A stretch of DNA of 64,000 nucleotides from Limnobacter thiooxidans (GTDB lineage Bacteria; Pseudomonadota; Gammaproteobacteria; Burkholderiales; Burkholderiaceae_B), in contig NZ_AP028947.1 in NCBI RefSeq assembly GCF_036323495.1, positions 248,001 to 312,000 on the forward strand. The letters are read 5' to 3'. Position numbers and translations under genes: made by a program. Within the stretch, counting starts at the first letter, position 1. Each line of letters starts with the position of its first letter. Below the pieces are notes generated by a model. That model made no database searches. It worked only from the letters and a program-made list of their open reading frames with translations, and was not told where the DNA came from. Of this stretch, positions 1 to 9,303 are shown piece after piece.

Positions 1-96
1 AATATTCAACGTTTTCTTGAAAGTGAAAAAGCCCATGTTTTCAGCTCGGACAGTTTCTACGCCGGGCTCAAGTCAGTATTGGACGAAGACCTATGA
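1..96 (+). CDS. 3' end of an unidentified gene (partial)
   Basis: An open frame runs from the first base of the window to a TGA at 94-96 and encodes a 31-residue tail ending in SVLDEDL. Its stop overlaps the ATG of the next glycosyltransferase (ATGA, 4 bases), the spacing expected inside an operon, which is why I read it as a real gene end. The tail is too short to assign a family; its position suggests a polysaccharide gene. Confidence 0.6.
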   Translation, partial: NIQRFLESEKAHVFSSDSFYAGLKSVLDEDL

Positions 97-1235
97 GACG
101 CAAAATCGCAGTGGTCACCACCAGCGTTTTACAGGTCAAGTTTTTTCTGGTTCCCCACCTGACTGAACTTCAAAAAGAGTTCGATGTAACCTTGGTGTTG
201 AACAACGACTATCCAGAGCTTTTGGCTAGTTTGGGTTTGCCAGTCCGCATCAAGTTAATGGATATCCAGCGAAAAGTATCGCCAGTCAAAGACCTGGCTG
301 CGTTGACGAAGTTGGTCCTCTTTTTCAGGAAAGAGAAATTTGACATGGTCCACAGCGTGAATCCCAAAGCAGGTCTTCTCGCCATCGTTGCTTCCTGGTT
401 GGTGCGGGTGCCTGTACGCGCACACATTTTTCAAGGCGAGGTGTGGGCCAACAAGCAAGGGCTGTGGCGTTTTATTCTGAAAAACCTCGATCGCCTGGTC
501 AGTTTTTGCGCCACAAATTTGACAGTGGTCAGCCAGTCCGAGCGGCGCATTCTGATTGCTGAAAAGGTCATTGGCGCAAGCAAGTCCCGCGTATTGGGCA
601 ATGGCTCAATTGGTGGTGTTGATCTGGCCCGGTTCAAGCCAGAGCCCAAGACTCGGTCTGAATTGCGAAGCCGGTTTGGTTACGAAGATCAGCATGTGGT
701 CTATATGTATTTGGGCCGTTTGACTGGGGAAAAGGGACTCCACGAGTTGGCGCAGGCTTTTGACAGGGTGGCAAGTTTGCATCCTGAGGCCCGTTTGCAC
801 CTGGTTGGCCCCGACGAGGACAACATCCAGCAAAGCTATGTCGGTTTGATTGACCGACACCCTGGGCGAATACAGATTGAGCCATTTTCGAAAACGCCTC
901 ACCACGATTTGCAAGTGGCCGACGTGCTGGTCTTGCCCAGTCATCGAGAGGGTTTTGGCGTTGTGATCATTGAAGCTGCTGCGCTGGGCGTACCCGCTAT
1001 TGGCAGCCGGATTTACGGCATTTCAGATGCACTGGTCGAAGGGCAAACCGGGTTGATGTTTCAGCCCAAAGACCACAATGATCTTGCCAAGGTCATGGTT
1101 GAAATGCTTGATCCTCAACTGCGTAACGCTTTGGGTGAGGCTGCAAGACGCCGTGTTCAAGAACAGTTCGACCAGCACATGGTGATTGCCGCTTTCATGG
1201 AGTATCATCGCACCCTGTTAAAGGCCACGGCTTGA
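93..1235 (+). CDS. Glycosyltransferase family 4 (GT-B)
   Basis: A 380-residue cytoplasmic retaining glycosyltransferase that probably adds one sugar to a lipid-linked polysaccharide intermediate. The N-terminal half (about 1-180) looks like the acceptor-binding GT4 domain, with the basic and hydrophobic stretches typical of membrane-associated members. The C-terminal half (about 195-360) is the GT1 donor domain. It contains GRLTGEKG near 208 and an EX7E motif at Glu286 and Glu294 within HREGFGVVIIEAAALG. The length is normal for the family. The ATG overlaps the stop of the preceding gene and the stop overlaps the next start, so it sits inside an operon with the WbpL-like, WbpM-like and ligase genes. 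Donor and linkage cannot be read from sequence; a UDP-HexNAc or 6-deoxyhexose is plausible because WbpM-type chemistry is encoded two genes downstream. Confidence 0.88.
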   Translation: MRRKIAVVTTSVLQVKFFLVPHLTELQKEFDVTLVLNNDYPELLASLGLPVRIKLMDIQRKVSPVKDLAALTKLVLFFRKEKFDMVHSVNPKAGLLAIVASWLVRVPVRAHIFQGEVWANKQGLWRFILKNLDRLVSFCATNLTVVSQSERRILIAEKVIGASKSRVLGNGSIGGVDLARFKPEPKTRSELRSRFGYEDQHVVYMYLGRLTGEKGLHELAQAFDRVASLHPEARLHLVGPDEDNIQQSYVGLIDRHPGRIQIEPFSKTPHHDLQVADVLVLPSHREGFGVVIIEAAALGVPAIGSRIYGISDALVEGQTGLMFQPKDHNDLAKVMVEMLDPQLRNALGEAARRRVQEQFDQHMVIAAFMEYHRTLLKATA

Positions 1236-2269
1236 TGAACCAGTCTTCCTTGTTAATGCTTTTGGTAACTTGCGTACTTTCCGTACTTTTCACGGGCTTG
1301 GTTCGCCATTACGCACTCAGCCGGGGTGTTCTGGATGTACCCAACGCCCGCAGCTCTCATGAGCGACCCACGCCACGAGGCGGTGGCTTGGGCTTGGTTC
1401 TGGCCTTTGGTCTGTCAATTGCGTATTCAATTCTCGTGCGCGACAGTACTCAACCTCACACTTTTTTTCTGATCGCCTTGCTGGTCGCAGGCGCTTTGGT
1501 TGCAACAGTGGGTTTTGTGGATGACCATGGGGGCTTGCCAGCCAAATGGCGATTGCTGATACACCTGCTCAGCGCTTCAATTCTGGTGTTTGCCATGGGT
1601 GAGCCTGTCCGCCTTGACCTGGGGTTGGGGCCCATCGAATTGCCCTGGCTGGCTTATCCCTTGTCGATACTGGGCATTGTGTGGATGCTGAACCTGACCA
1701 ATTTCATGGACGGCATTGATGGGCTTGCTGGTGGGCAAGTTGTATTGGCATCCGGGTTCATTGCCATTTTTGTTTTGTGTTGCACTCAAAGTACAGAAGC
1801 GGCTCTTCCTGTGGCCTTACTTGCAGCCAGTGCGTTGGGTTTTTTGATCTGGAATTTTCCACCGGCCCGTATTTTCATGGGTGATGTGGGCAGTGGTACC
1901 TTAGGGCTTGTTCTTGGTGGTTTTGCCGCTTGGCACTCGGTCACTTTGGGCTCGCAGTGGCTTTATGTGTGGTTGCTGTTGATGGGTGTTTTTGTGGTGG
2001 ACTCTACCTACACCCTTACACGCCGTTTGTTGCGAGGGCAGAATATTGCACAGGCGCATCGGTCTCATGGCTATCAACGGGCCAGCCGTCAACTCGGTGC
2101 GCACAAGCCAGTTACACTGGCGTGTTACCTGATCATCACGGTGTGGTTGGCACCCTGGGGTTGGGCGGTGGCAACCACGAAAGTCCACGGTCTTGTCGCC
2201 TTGGGCGTTGCTTACTTACCCCTTGTATTGCTTGCCAAGTACTTCAGGGCAGGCGAGTTGGACGATTGA
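1235..2269 (+). CDS. WecA/WbpL-like undecaprenyl-phosphate glycosyl-1-phosphate transferase
   Basis: A polytopic inner-membrane enzyme of the MraY/WecA superfamily that moves a sugar-1-phosphate from a UDP-sugar to undecaprenyl phosphate, the first step of O-antigen assembly. Family marks are present: Asp-Asp in VGFVDDHGGLP (about 96), NFMDGIDGLAG (about 156), FMGDVGSG (about 214), and a late HRSHGYQ histidine/arginine loop. The length of 344 residues with about ten hydrophobic segments fits. An in-frame TTG lies one codon upstream. I chose the ATG at 1235 because it overlaps the previous stop as TGATG. With a WbpM-like dehydratase directly downstream, the closest analogy is Pseudomonas WbpL, which uses UDP-FucNAc or QuiNAc-type donors. 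The donor is inferred from context. A second, divergent member of the family lies at 12508-13620. Confidence 0.88.
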   Translation: MNQSSLLMLLVTCVLSVLFTGLVRHYALSRGVLDVPNARSSHERPTPRGGGLGLVLAFGLSIAYSILVRDSTQPHTFFLIALLVAGALVATVGFVDDHGGLPAKWRLLIHLLSASILVFAMGEPVRLDLGLGPIELPWLAYPLSILGIVWMLNLTNFMDGIDGLAGGQVVLASGFIAIFVLCCTQSTEAALPVALLAASALGFLIWNFPPARIFMGDVGSGTLGLVLGGFAAWHSVTLGSQWLYVWLLLMGVFVVDSTYTLTRRLLRGQNIAQAHRSHGYQRASRQLGAHKPVTLACYLIITVWLAPWGWAVATTKVHGLVALGVAYLPLVLLAKYFRAGELDD

Positions 2270-2275
2270 ACTGAC

Positions 2276-4162
2276 ATGGCTTTCTCGACATTCTTCCGGT
2301 TTCTAAAGAACCTGCCTGGTTATTCAAGCAGCCCGATCGCCTGGCCTCGCTCAGTCAAACAAGTCGTGCTGATCCTGGTCGACTGTGCCTGCCTCTTTTT
2401 CGCTGTTTGGGGCGCTTACTCCCTGCGTATCGGGCAATTCATCGAGCCTACTTTTTGGCAATGGGTTTTGTTCGCTGCAGCGCCATTGGTTGCCATACCC
2501 GTGTTTGCCGTCAACGGCCTGTACCGTTCGGTCATTCGGTATGTGGGTGAAAAGGCGCTTTGGCAAATTATCAAATCCATGTTTCTGGCTGTGCTCTTGT
2601 GGAGCGCCCTGGTATTTTTTCTGGATGTTCAACGTTTTGAGGCCGCACCGCGGTCGGTGCCTCCTCTTTACCTGTTGTTGGGAACCTGCCTTGTAGCAGC
2701 CAGTCGTTTTGGTGCGCGCTGGCTGATCTGGCTACCGGTTCGGCGGCGTATCAGCGACCGCCAGGTACTTATTTTCGGCGCAAATCCAGCAGGTATCCAG
2801 TTGGCCGAGTCGTTGATGGCCGGGCAAGATCTTTTTCCGGCAGGTTTTGTGGACGACACCCCCAGCCTGATCCACAAAGATGTTTCGGGAATCCGTGTTT
2901 ATCCCCCCAATCGACTCGCCTATCTAATCGATCATTACGAAATTCGTGAAGCGATTGTCTGTCTTCCCCAAGCCAGCAGTGCACGTCGACGCGAGGTGGT
3001 TGAATTGCTGGAAAAGCACCGGTTGCGCGTTAAAATTTTGCCAGCTCTCTCGGAATTGGCGACTGGCAAAAATCTGGTTAACCTGATTCGCGATGTTGAC
3101 GTGGGTGACTTGCTGGGTCGTGATGCGGTCACCGCGGATCAGTCCATCCTCTCCAAGTGCATTCGTGGCAAGGTGGTTTTGGTCACTGGCGCAGGCGGTA
3201 GTATTGGCAGTGAATTGTGCAGTCAAATCGCTTCTCTGGGTCCCGCAAAGCTCATTCTTTTCGATCAGAGTGAACCTGCCCTGTACCAGGTGCATCGAAA
3301 AATTGAATCCACCGACCTTTGCCCGGTTGTGCCCTGTCTTGGATCGGTTTCAGACAAGTCCCGCGTGACACAGCTTTTTGAGGAACATGGTATTCAAACG
3401 GTGTACCACGCCGCGGCCCACAAGCACGTACCCCTGGTTGAAGGCAATGTTGCCGAAGGGGTCAAAAACAATATTTTTGGAACCCAAACCGTGGCCCGCG
3501 CAGCCATGGAGCAGGGTGCAGAAACATTCGTACTGATTAGCACCGACAAGGCAGTCAGGCCGACCAATGTCATGGGGGCCACCAAACGCTGGGCAGAAAT
3601 CGCTATTCAAAACCTTTCTGCGTCCAACTCAGGCACCGTATTCTGTGCAGTACGTTTTGGCAACGTACTGGGTTCCTCAGGCAGTGTGATCCCGCTGTTC
3701 AAGGAACAAATTGCCAAGGGTGGACCTGTCACGGTTACCCATCCCGAGATCAATCGTTTTTTCATGAGCATTCACGAAGCGGTGGAATTGGTGATTCAGG
3801 CCAGCAGCATGGCCAAAGGCGGTGAAATCTTCCTGCTCGACATGGGTGAAAGCGTGAAGATTCTTGATTTGGCGCACAACATGATTCGCCTGGCGGGGTT
3901 CAGGCCACTGGACCCCGCCACCGGTGAGGGCGACATCGCCATCGAGTTCAGTGGTTTGCGCCCGGGCGAAAAGCTGTATGAAGAGCTGTTGATCGACAAC
4001 AACAACGCTGTGGGCACCCTGCACCCCAAAATACTGGCAGCTCATGAGCCCAATGCCAGCAAAGCAGAGTTCACCCGCCTGATGGCGGAACTCACCCAAT
4101 TCCTTGAGCAACGCGATGAATCCAGTGCCCGTGAACTTTTACTGAAGGTGGCAAACCCATGA
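2276..4162 (+). CDS. WbpM/CapD-type UDP-GlcNAc 4,6-dehydratase, membrane-anchored
   Basis: A 628-residue nucleotide-sugar dehydratase of the long WbpM class. It converts UDP-GlcNAc to a UDP-4-keto-6-deoxy-HexNAc used to make QuiNAc, FucNAc or bacillosamine-type sugars. The first 150 residues hold about four membrane helices and are followed by a CoA-binding-like Rossmann region (IFGANPAGIQLAE). The catalytic SDR domain starts near 302 with VTGAGGSIGSE. The segment STDKAVRPTNVMGATKR (about 422-438) places Met where classical SDRs have the catalytic Tyr, which is characteristic of the WbpM/CapD/PglF group. The gene is six bases from the preceding transferase and overlaps the ligase (4159), supporting one operon for initiation, sugar synthesis and ligation. 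Confidence 0.92.
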   Translation: MAFSTFFRFLKNLPGYSSSPIAWPRSVKQVVLILVDCACLFFAVWGAYSLRIGQFIEPTFWQWVLFAAAPLVAIPVFAVNGLYRSVIRYVGEKALWQIIKSMFLAVLLWSALVFFLDVQRFEAAPRSVPPLYLLLGTCLVAASRFGARWLIWLPVRRRISDRQVLIFGANPAGIQLAESLMAGQDLFPAGFVDDTPSLIHKDVSGIRVYPPNRLAYLIDHYEIREAIVCLPQASSARRREVVELLEKHRLRVKILPALSELATGKNLVNLIRDVDVGDLLGRDAVTADQSILSKCIRGKVVLVTGAGGSIGSELCSQIASLGPAKLILFDQSEPALYQVHRKIESTDLCPVVPCLGSVSDKSRVTQLFEEHGIQTVYHAAAHKHVPLVEGNVAEGVKNNIFGTQTVARAAMEQGAETFVLISTDKAVRPTNVMGATKRWAEIAIQNLSASNSGTVFCAVRFGNVLGSSGSVIPLFKEQIAKGGPVTVTHPEINRFFMSIHEAVELVIQASSMAKGGEIFLLDMGESVKILDLAHNMIRLAGFRPLDPATGEGDIAIEFSGLRPGEKLYEELLIDNNNAVGTLHPKILAAHEPNASKAEFTRLMAELTQFLEQRDESSARELLLKVANP

Positions 4163-5364
4163 ACATTGCTGCCTATGCCGTGGCCGGTGCCGCTTTTTTT
4201 GTGTCCATCAAGCCTGCCCCAACCAACCTGTTGTTGCTTGTTTGCCTGCTGGCTGTGTTGGTGGGGCGGCAAACGCGCACCAGGTTTGTCGAGTTGATGG
4301 CTCACCCTGTGGGTTGGGGTTCAATCGCTTTTTTTGCCTTGCTTTGCCTGTCACAGCTTTATTCGGTGTCATCTTGGACGCAAGCCGCAGACTACATTAC
4401 CAAGTATGCCCGTCTGGCCTACATACCGTTTCTTGCGGCGGCCCTGTTGACGCCCAAAGACGCCTACCGGGTGCTTTATGCATTTCTGGCGGGTGTTCTG
4501 TTGACCCTGGTTCTTAGCTACCTCAACGCCTTCGTACCCGACTTTTGCCTTGACGTGGGTCTTGAAGGTTGCGGGCCTCCGGACAATCCATTTGTTTTCA
4601 AATCGCACATCACTCACGGCTTTTTCATGGCAGTGGGCGCAGGTTTGCTTGCTTTTTTTGCGCATCAACTCTTCATGAACAAGGGGCGCGTGGGCTTGAT
4701 TGTCTTGTTGTTTGCCTTGGCCCTTGCTGCTGCAATCAACGTGTTGTTGATGATCGACGGCCGCACAGGTTGGTTGGTGTTTCTGATTTTTCCCGCTGTT
4801 TTGCTGGCCCGTCGTATTGGCTGGAAAGGCCTTGTTTTGGCGGCTGTGCTGGGTAGTGTTGTGCTGGTCGCAATGGGTTTGTTTCTCCCGGAGGTACGGG
4901 TACTTGTTGATCAGGCCCATCAGGAGTACCAAACCTGGCTTGCTTCAGGCGGTGTTTCAGCAGGCCGAAGCGGTATGCGGCTGACCTATTACGCACGAGC
5001 GATCGAGGCCATTGCACTACAACCTTGGTTCGGCTACGGTTTGGGTGGGGTGGAAAATGCCTTGAACTTGAAAGGTGTAGCGGGTGGAATATTTGCATTG
5101 AACAATCCCCACAACCAGTACCTTCTGTTCAGTTTGCAGGTGGGGCTTGTGGGCGTGCTGGTGTATCTTGTCTACTACGCCTCCGTAATGCGGCATACCT
5201 TGATCCACTCACCCATGCCTGCGGTGGTGTGGTCGTTTTTTGTTGCGTTTGCAGTTGGGAATTTATTCAACTCCTTCCACTTCGACATGAGTGAAGGTGT
5301 TCTCTTCGCTCTGGGTGTGGCTGTGTTTTGGTCGCTCAGCCTTGCCGCACACCCCAAGCGCTAA
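4159..5364 (+). CDS. O-antigen ligase family protein (WaaL/Wzy_C-like)
   Basis: A 401-residue polytopic inner-membrane protein with about eleven hydrophobic segments. The central periplasmic section carries the Wzy_C-type pattern: GRTGWLVFL, then RSGMRLTYYARAIEAI, then a glycine-rich YGLGGVE and NNPHNQYLLFSLQVGL, where the HNQYL histidine and upstream arginines are the conserved functional residues of O-antigen ligases. It probably transfers the finished glycan from undecaprenyl diphosphate to lipid A-core; a polymerase of the same superfamily cannot be excluded. It starts four bases inside the dehydratase gene. Its 3' end overlaps the convergent SDR gene by 29 bases. Confidence 0.83.
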   Translation: MNIAAYAVAGAAFFVSIKPAPTNLLLLVCLLAVLVGRQTRTRFVELMAHPVGWGSIAFFALLCLSQLYSVSSWTQAADYITKYARLAYIPFLAAALLTPKDAYRVLYAFLAGVLLTLVLSYLNAFVPDFCLDVGLEGCGPPDNPFVFKSHITHGFFMAVGAGLLAFFAHQLFMNKGRVGLIVLLFALALAAAINVLLMIDGRTGWLVFLIFPAVLLARRIGWKGLVLAAVLGSVVLVAMGLFLPEVRVLVDQAHQEYQTWLASGGVSAGRSGMRLTYYARAIEAIALQPWFGYGLGGVENALNLKGVAGGIFALNNPHNQYLLFSLQVGLVGVLVYLVYYASVMRHTLIHSPMPAVVWSFFVAFAVGNLFNSFHFDMSEGVLFALGVAVFWSLSLAAHPKR

Positions 5365-6232
5365 TCACTTCAACTGCATTGTCTATTGAGCCGAGCTTTG
5401 GGGTGTATCCCAATTTGTGGGCAGGGCCGTGGTTGCTTGAAAAGTAGTTGAGCTTCACACCGGTGGCGTTCACGGAATCAATGTGCTCAGTCACTTCATA
5501 TTGCAAACCAAAGTGGACATTCAGGGCTTTCAGCAAGTCAAACTTTGACACTGGGGCGGCGGAAAAGCAGTCGACAGCCATGTTGATTGCCCCGTGGTGC
5601 AGTATGCAGTCCATGAGTGAGCAAAAATCCGTTTGACTTAAATAGTCCCGAACCAGGTCCAGCGAATTGGTCTTGAAAACACTGCGGCTGTGTATGGCGC
5701 GGGCAGCATCATTGATCATGAAACGCGCATCAATTGATTGAGATGCACTCAGGTAATTGAACACCCGCAGGTCCACAATTCCCAGGTCTTTCAAAGACCG
5801 GTGTTTCGCCTCAGCATAAAACTTGGACACCCCATACCAGTCTTGCGTACCCAAGGTATTGATGGAAAAGGAAGCACAACTGGATTCATTGATGGGTAGC
5901 TCAAACCCCCCGCCAAATGCCGCACCACTGCTGAGAAATACATACCTGCAACCCGGGTGTTGCCTCAGGTAGCCCAGCACCAACTCATCGAACTGGTGGG
6001 TGATGTCCAGAATACTCGTGCCCAGCGCGGCGGCACGTGCAGGGTCGCCCACCCCGACGAAATTGGCAACCAGATCGTAGTTTTCCTGCCCAAATACAGC
6101 GTAGCTTTTTATGCCCAGTTCAGGCCTGTCTGTCCTGCCATAAAGAAATACCGCATGCTCATTCTGATGCTTCAGGTGACTGATCCAATCCCCCGCAATC
6201 TGGCTGGTGGCACCTACAATGGCGATTTTCAT
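5336..6232 (-). CDS. Extended SDR / NAD-dependent epimerase-dehydratase
   Basis: A 298-residue Rossmann-fold reductase or epimerase. The N-terminus reads MKIAIVGATSQIAGDW, a variant dinucleotide loop, and YGVSKFYAEAKHR supplies the catalytic Tyr-x-x-x-Lys, with SSGAAFGG as the serine element upstream. It is the last gene of the minus-strand CDP-sugar operon, starting four bases inside the transketolase C-subunit gene. The equivalent place in Salmonella and Yersinia clusters holds the final 4-ketoreductase or epimerase (abequose, paratose or yersiniose synthases). I therefore infer that it reduces the remaining keto group of the CDP-dideoxyhexose or branched product. The exact stereochemistry cannot be told. 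It overlaps the O-antigen ligase gene tail-to-tail. Confidence 0.75.
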   Translation of the reverse strand: MKIAIVGATSQIAGDWISHLKHQNEHAVFLYGRTDRPELGIKSYAVFGQENYDLVANFVGVGDPARAAALGTSILDITHQFDELVLGYLRQHPGCRYVFLSSGAAFGGGFELPINESSCASFSINTLGTQDWYGVSKFYAEAKHRSLKDLGIVDLRVFNYLSASQSIDARFMINDAARAIHSRSVFKTNSLDLVRDYLSQTDFCSLMDCILHHGAINMAVDCFSAAPVSKFDLLKALNVHFGLQYEVTEHIDSVNATGVKLNYFSSNHGPAHKLGYTPKLGSIDNAVEVISAWGVRQG

Positions 6233-7152
6233 TTTGGATTGGCTTGCACGAATGCAGTAATCTGCTTTTCAATCGAATCAACATCAATGCCGTGTTCTTT
6301 AAGCAAGTAAGCATAGGTACCACAGCCATGACTGAACCGGTCTTGCACACCTATCCTTAATACGCGTCGCGGAGCATGCGTGCTGCTGACTTCGCACACC
6401 AGCGAACCCAACCCGCCGTCCGTGTGGTGTTCTTCCAGGGTAATCAAAAGTCTGTGCTGATTGCACACATCGGCCAAGGCCTGGGTGTTGATGGGTTTAA
6501 TGGCCGGCACGCTGTACACCGACGCACCGGGCAAAGTCTTTTCAAGCAACTCCCTGGCAGTTTTCACCATGGAGCCTGTTGCAATCAATGCAATGTCAGC
6601 CCCAGCTTGTTCATGAAGGGGGAGAAGGGCGCCCAAAGGTGCTTGCAGGGGTTCACGGTGCACATCGCCCCGGTCTGATTTGCCCATGCGCATGTAGACC
6701 GGCCCTGTGCATTCATAGGCCCATTGCATGCACAGTGTTTGCTCAAACCGATCGGCAGGTGACAACACAGTCAAATTCGGTATTGCCCTTGTGCAGGCGA
6801 TGTCTTCGGTGGACTGGTGGCTGGTGCCCAAGTGGCTGTAGACAAAACCTGCACCGTCACCCAGCAGCACAACCGGCAAATTGTCGTGTGCAATGTCCAG
6901 CTTGATCTGTTCTACCACCCGCACAGGAATGAATGCGGCCAGGCCATACACAAAGGGCTTGAAGCCCATGCGCGCAAGGCCTGCAGCCATGCCAACCATG
7001 TTCTGTTCTGCGATGCCTGCATTGATGTATTGCGCCGGGCATTCCTTGCGGAATGCATCAAACAGGGCGTAGCCATGGTCCCCGGTCAGCAGCAATACCT
7101 TGGGGTCTTTTTTGGCCAACGCAACAAGCGAATCTGAAAAGGCGGCTCTCAT
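6229..7152 (-). CDS. Transketolase-like C-terminal subunit
   Basis: A 307-residue protein matching the pyrimidine-binding and C-terminal domains of thiamine-diphosphate transketolases encoded as two chains. It has NAGIAEQNMVGMAAGLA (about 43), where the Glu is the residue that activates the cofactor. Next comes GAGFVYSHLGTSHQSTED (about 101), then a C-terminal domain with LLITLEEHHTDGGLGS. It overlaps the N-subunit gene by four bases, so the two are made together and presumably form a heteromer. Housekeeping transketolase is normally one chain of about 660 residues. A split pair inside a CDP-dideoxyhexose operon points to a dedicated two-carbon transfer onto a nucleotide sugar, but DXS-like or other uses remain possible. 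Confidence 0.85.
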   Translation of the reverse strand: MRAAFSDSLVALAKKDPKVLLLTGDHGYALFDAFRKECPAQYINAGIAEQNMVGMAAGLARMGFKPFVYGLAAFIPVRVVEQIKLDIAHDNLPVVLLGDGAGFVYSHLGTSHQSTEDIACTRAIPNLTVLSPADRFEQTLCMQWAYECTGPVYMRMGKSDRGDVHREPLQAPLGALLPLHEQAGADIALIATGSMVKTARELLEKTLPGASVYSVPAIKPINTQALADVCNQHRLLITLEEHHTDGGLGSLVCEVSSTHAPRRVLRIGVQDRFSHGCGTYAYLLKEHGIDVDSIEKQITAFVQANPK

Positions 7153-7991
7153 GGTTGGGCACCTGCCACTTCTGCGCAGGCTTGCGCGTAGGTGTCTTCA
7201 TTCAAGCGTGTGTAGTGCCACATGTTGTTGTGTTCCATGAAGGAAACACCTTTGCCCTTCACTGTTTTTGCCACAATGGCTTTGGGCTGAGTTGAGTCGC
7301 TGGCCCACAGTTCACGCACTGCCTGCTCAATGTTCACTTCGTCGTGCCCGTCAATTGTTCGCGTTTCAAATCCAAACGCGGTCAACTTGTCTGCGATTGA
7401 ACCCAGCGCTAGCACTTCCTGGGTCGTGCCCATGGCCTGAAATCCGTTTTCGTCCACAATCAGCATGAAGTTATTCAACTGGTGGTGGGCTGCAAACAGC
7501 GCACCTTCCCAAATGGGGCCTTCATTGATTTCGCCGTCACCCACCAAGGCATACACCTTTTGGTCCGTATTTTTCAGTTTTGCGCCCATGGCCATGCCCA
7601 CACCTACCGAGAACCCGTGGCCCAGCGATCCGGATGTGACTTCAAGCCCGGGTATGCGGGAATCGGACAAGCCTTTCAAATCGCTGCCATCCGCAAAATA
7701 GCCTGTCACATGCTCAGGGCCAATCCAGCCCCGTTCCAGCATGCAGGCATATTGCGCCATCACGCCATGGCCTTTGCTCAGCACCAGGTAGTCGCGCCCT
7801 TCAGCCAGTGGGTTGTTGTCGGTATAACGCAAGAAAGAACGGTGCAAAACAGCAAGCAGTTCGATAATCGAAAATGCACAGCCAATGTGCACGGTTTTCC
7901 CGTGCCAGGCCATGTCCAGCACTGTTTTTCTCAGGTGTGCGGGCTTGTATTGGGTGTGCAATTTAAAACCCAACCCCAAAAAACTCTTCAA
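7149..7991 (-). CDS. Transketolase-like N-terminal (TPP-binding) subunit
   Basis: The N-terminal chain of a two-subunit transketolase, about 270-280 residues. The thiamine-diphosphate motif is clear: [13 protein letters not shown] followed about 25 residues later by NGFQ. The early segment [18 protein letters not shown] and the [11 protein letters not shown] motif are typical of this chain. The start is uncertain. A TTG at 7991 (overlapping rfbH by 29 bases) gives the longest form; a second TTG at 7958, just after the rfbH stop, is equally plausible because the conserved domain begins later. It follows rfbH directly and precedes the C-subunit, so the complex should act on the RfbH product or a derivative. 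Confidence 0.85.
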   Translation of the reverse strand: MKSFLGLGFKLHTQYKPAHLRKTVLDMAWHGKTVHIGCAFSIIELLAVLHRSFLRYTDNNPLAEGRDYLVLSKGHGVMAQYACMLERGWIGPEHVTGYFADGSDLKGLSDSRIPGLEVTSGSLGHGFSVGVGMAMGAKLKNTDQKVYALVGDGEINEGPIWEGALFAAHHQLNNFMLIVDENGFQAMGTTQEVLALGSIADKLTAFGFETRTIDGHDEVNIEQAVRELWASDSTQPKAIVAKTVKGKGVSFMEHNNMWHYTRLNEDTYAQACAEVAGAQP

Positions 7992-9303
7992 TTTTCTGCA
8001 CCACGTAATCCAGGTGTGCGGTGGTCAAGCCTGGGTACACACCCAGCCAGAAGGTCTGGTTCATCACGATGTCGGTGTTTGTCAGTTCACCACTAACCCG
8101 GAAGTTTCTTCCAATCATGTAAGGTTGGCGTGTCAGGTTGCCGGCAAACAAAAGGCGTGTACCAATCTTGGCCTGGTCCAGGTAGTTCAGCAAGTCCACG
8201 CGTTTCACGCCGCTTTCTTCTTTCAGTACCAAGGGGAAGCCGAACCAGGAGGGTTCAGAATTTGGTGTGGCCACCGGCAGGTGGAAATAATCCTGCAGGC
8301 CTTCCAGTTTGCTGCGCAAGTAATCGTAGTTGGCTTTTCGCGATTCAATAAAGCCTTCCAGCCGGTCCATCTGTGCCAATGCACAGGCAGCCTGCATGTC
8401 CGTGATTTTCAGGTTGTAGCCCGCGTGGCTGTAGGTGTACTTGTGGTCATACCCTTCAGGCAGTTCACCCAGCTTCCAGCAAAAGCGCTTGTTGCAGGTG
8501 TTGTCTTTGCCGGGTGGGCAATAGCAATCACGGCCCCAATCACGAAAGCTTTCTGCAATCACCTTCAATTCGTCGTTGTTGGTGAACACCGCGCCGCCTT
8601 CGCCCATCGTGATGTGGTGCGCAGGGTAAAAGCTCAGGGAGGCGATGTCACCAAAAGTGCCCACCGTTTGCCCGTTGTATTTGGCGCCCAGGGCGTCGCA
8701 GGTGTCTTCAACCAGCCAAAGCTTGTACTTCTTGCACAGGGCAGTAACCACGTCGAGGTTAAACGGGTTGCCCAGGCTGTGCGCCAGCATGATGGCCTTG
8801 GTTTTCGGACCAATGGCCGCTTCAATTTTTGTGGCATCAATGTTGTGGGTGTGCAAGTCCACATCCACGAATACCGGCACCGCACCAAATTGCAGAATCG
8901 GGTTCACAGTTGTTGGAAAGCCCGCGGCCACGCCAATGACCTCGTCACCCGGCTTGATCGCCCGGTCGCCCAGTTTGGGGCTGGTCAGGGTTGAGAATGC
9001 CACCAGGTTGGCCGATGAACCCGAATTCACGGTCAGCACATGCTTAACCCCCAAAAACTTGGCCAGGCGTGCCTCAAACATCGTGTTGAACCGGCCTGTG
9101 GTCAGCCAGCAATCCAGGCTTGCTTCCACCATCATTTGAATTTCGGGTGTGCCCACCACCTTGCCTGAAACAGGCACTGCGCTTTCGCCTGGCACAAAGG
9201 CCTTGGGCGCGTGCACGGCTTCTGCGTACTGTTGAACCAGTTCTGCGATTTGAGCGCGCAGTGCTTCCGGGTTGGTTTTGTGGAATGTGACTGGCTCGCT
9301 CAT
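7963..9303 (-). CDS. rfbH: CDP-6-deoxy-L-threo-D-glycero-4-hexulose-3-dehydrase (E1)
   Basis: A PMP-dependent, 2Fe-2S-containing dehydrase of the DegT/AHBA-synthase fold that removes the C-3 hydroxyl of CDP-4-keto-6-deoxyglucose. The residue that would be the PLP-binding lysine in aminotransferases is replaced by histidine: [14 protein letters not shown], with His229/His230, as in RfbH/AscC. Clustered cysteines in [19 protein letters not shown] (about 255-275) are the iron-sulfur ligands known for E1. The length of 446 residues is close to the usual 437. I chose the ATG at 9303 because it overlaps the rfbG stop (ATGA). An in-frame ATG at 9354 would add 17 residues from within rfbG and is unlikely. 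It works with the reductase encoded at 11184-12176. Confidence 0.95.
   Translation of the reverse strand: MSEPVTFHKTNPEALRAQIAELVQQYAEAVHAPKAFVPGESAVPVSGKVVGTPEIQMMVEASLDCWLTTGRFNTMFEARLAKFLGVKHVLTVNSGSSANLVAFSTLTSPKLGDRAIKPGDEVIGVAAGFPTTVNPILQFGAVPVFVDVDLHTHNIDATKIEAAIGPKTKAIMLAHSLGNPFNLDVVTALCKKYKLWLVEDTCDALGAKYNGQTVGTFGDIASLSFYPAHHITMGEGGAVFTNNDELKVIAESFRDWGRDCYCPPGKDNTCNKRFCWKLGELPEGYDHKYTYSHAGYNLKITDMQAACALAQMDRLEGFIESRKANYDYLRSKLEGLQDYFHLPVATPNSEPSWFGFPLVLKEESGVKRVDLLNYLDQAKIGTRLLFAGNLTRQPYMIGRNFRVSGELTNTDIVMNQTFWLGVYPGLTTAHLDYVVQKIEEFFGVGF

Noticed and set aside
6229..7991. A frameshifted single transketolase gene
   Set aside because: Both chains have complete domains, proper starts and a four-base overlap, the known two-subunit arrangement.
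7963..9303. DegT-type aminotransferase for an amino sugar
   Set aside because: The PLP lysine is replaced by His and iron-sulfur cysteines are present, so it is the RfbH dehydrase.
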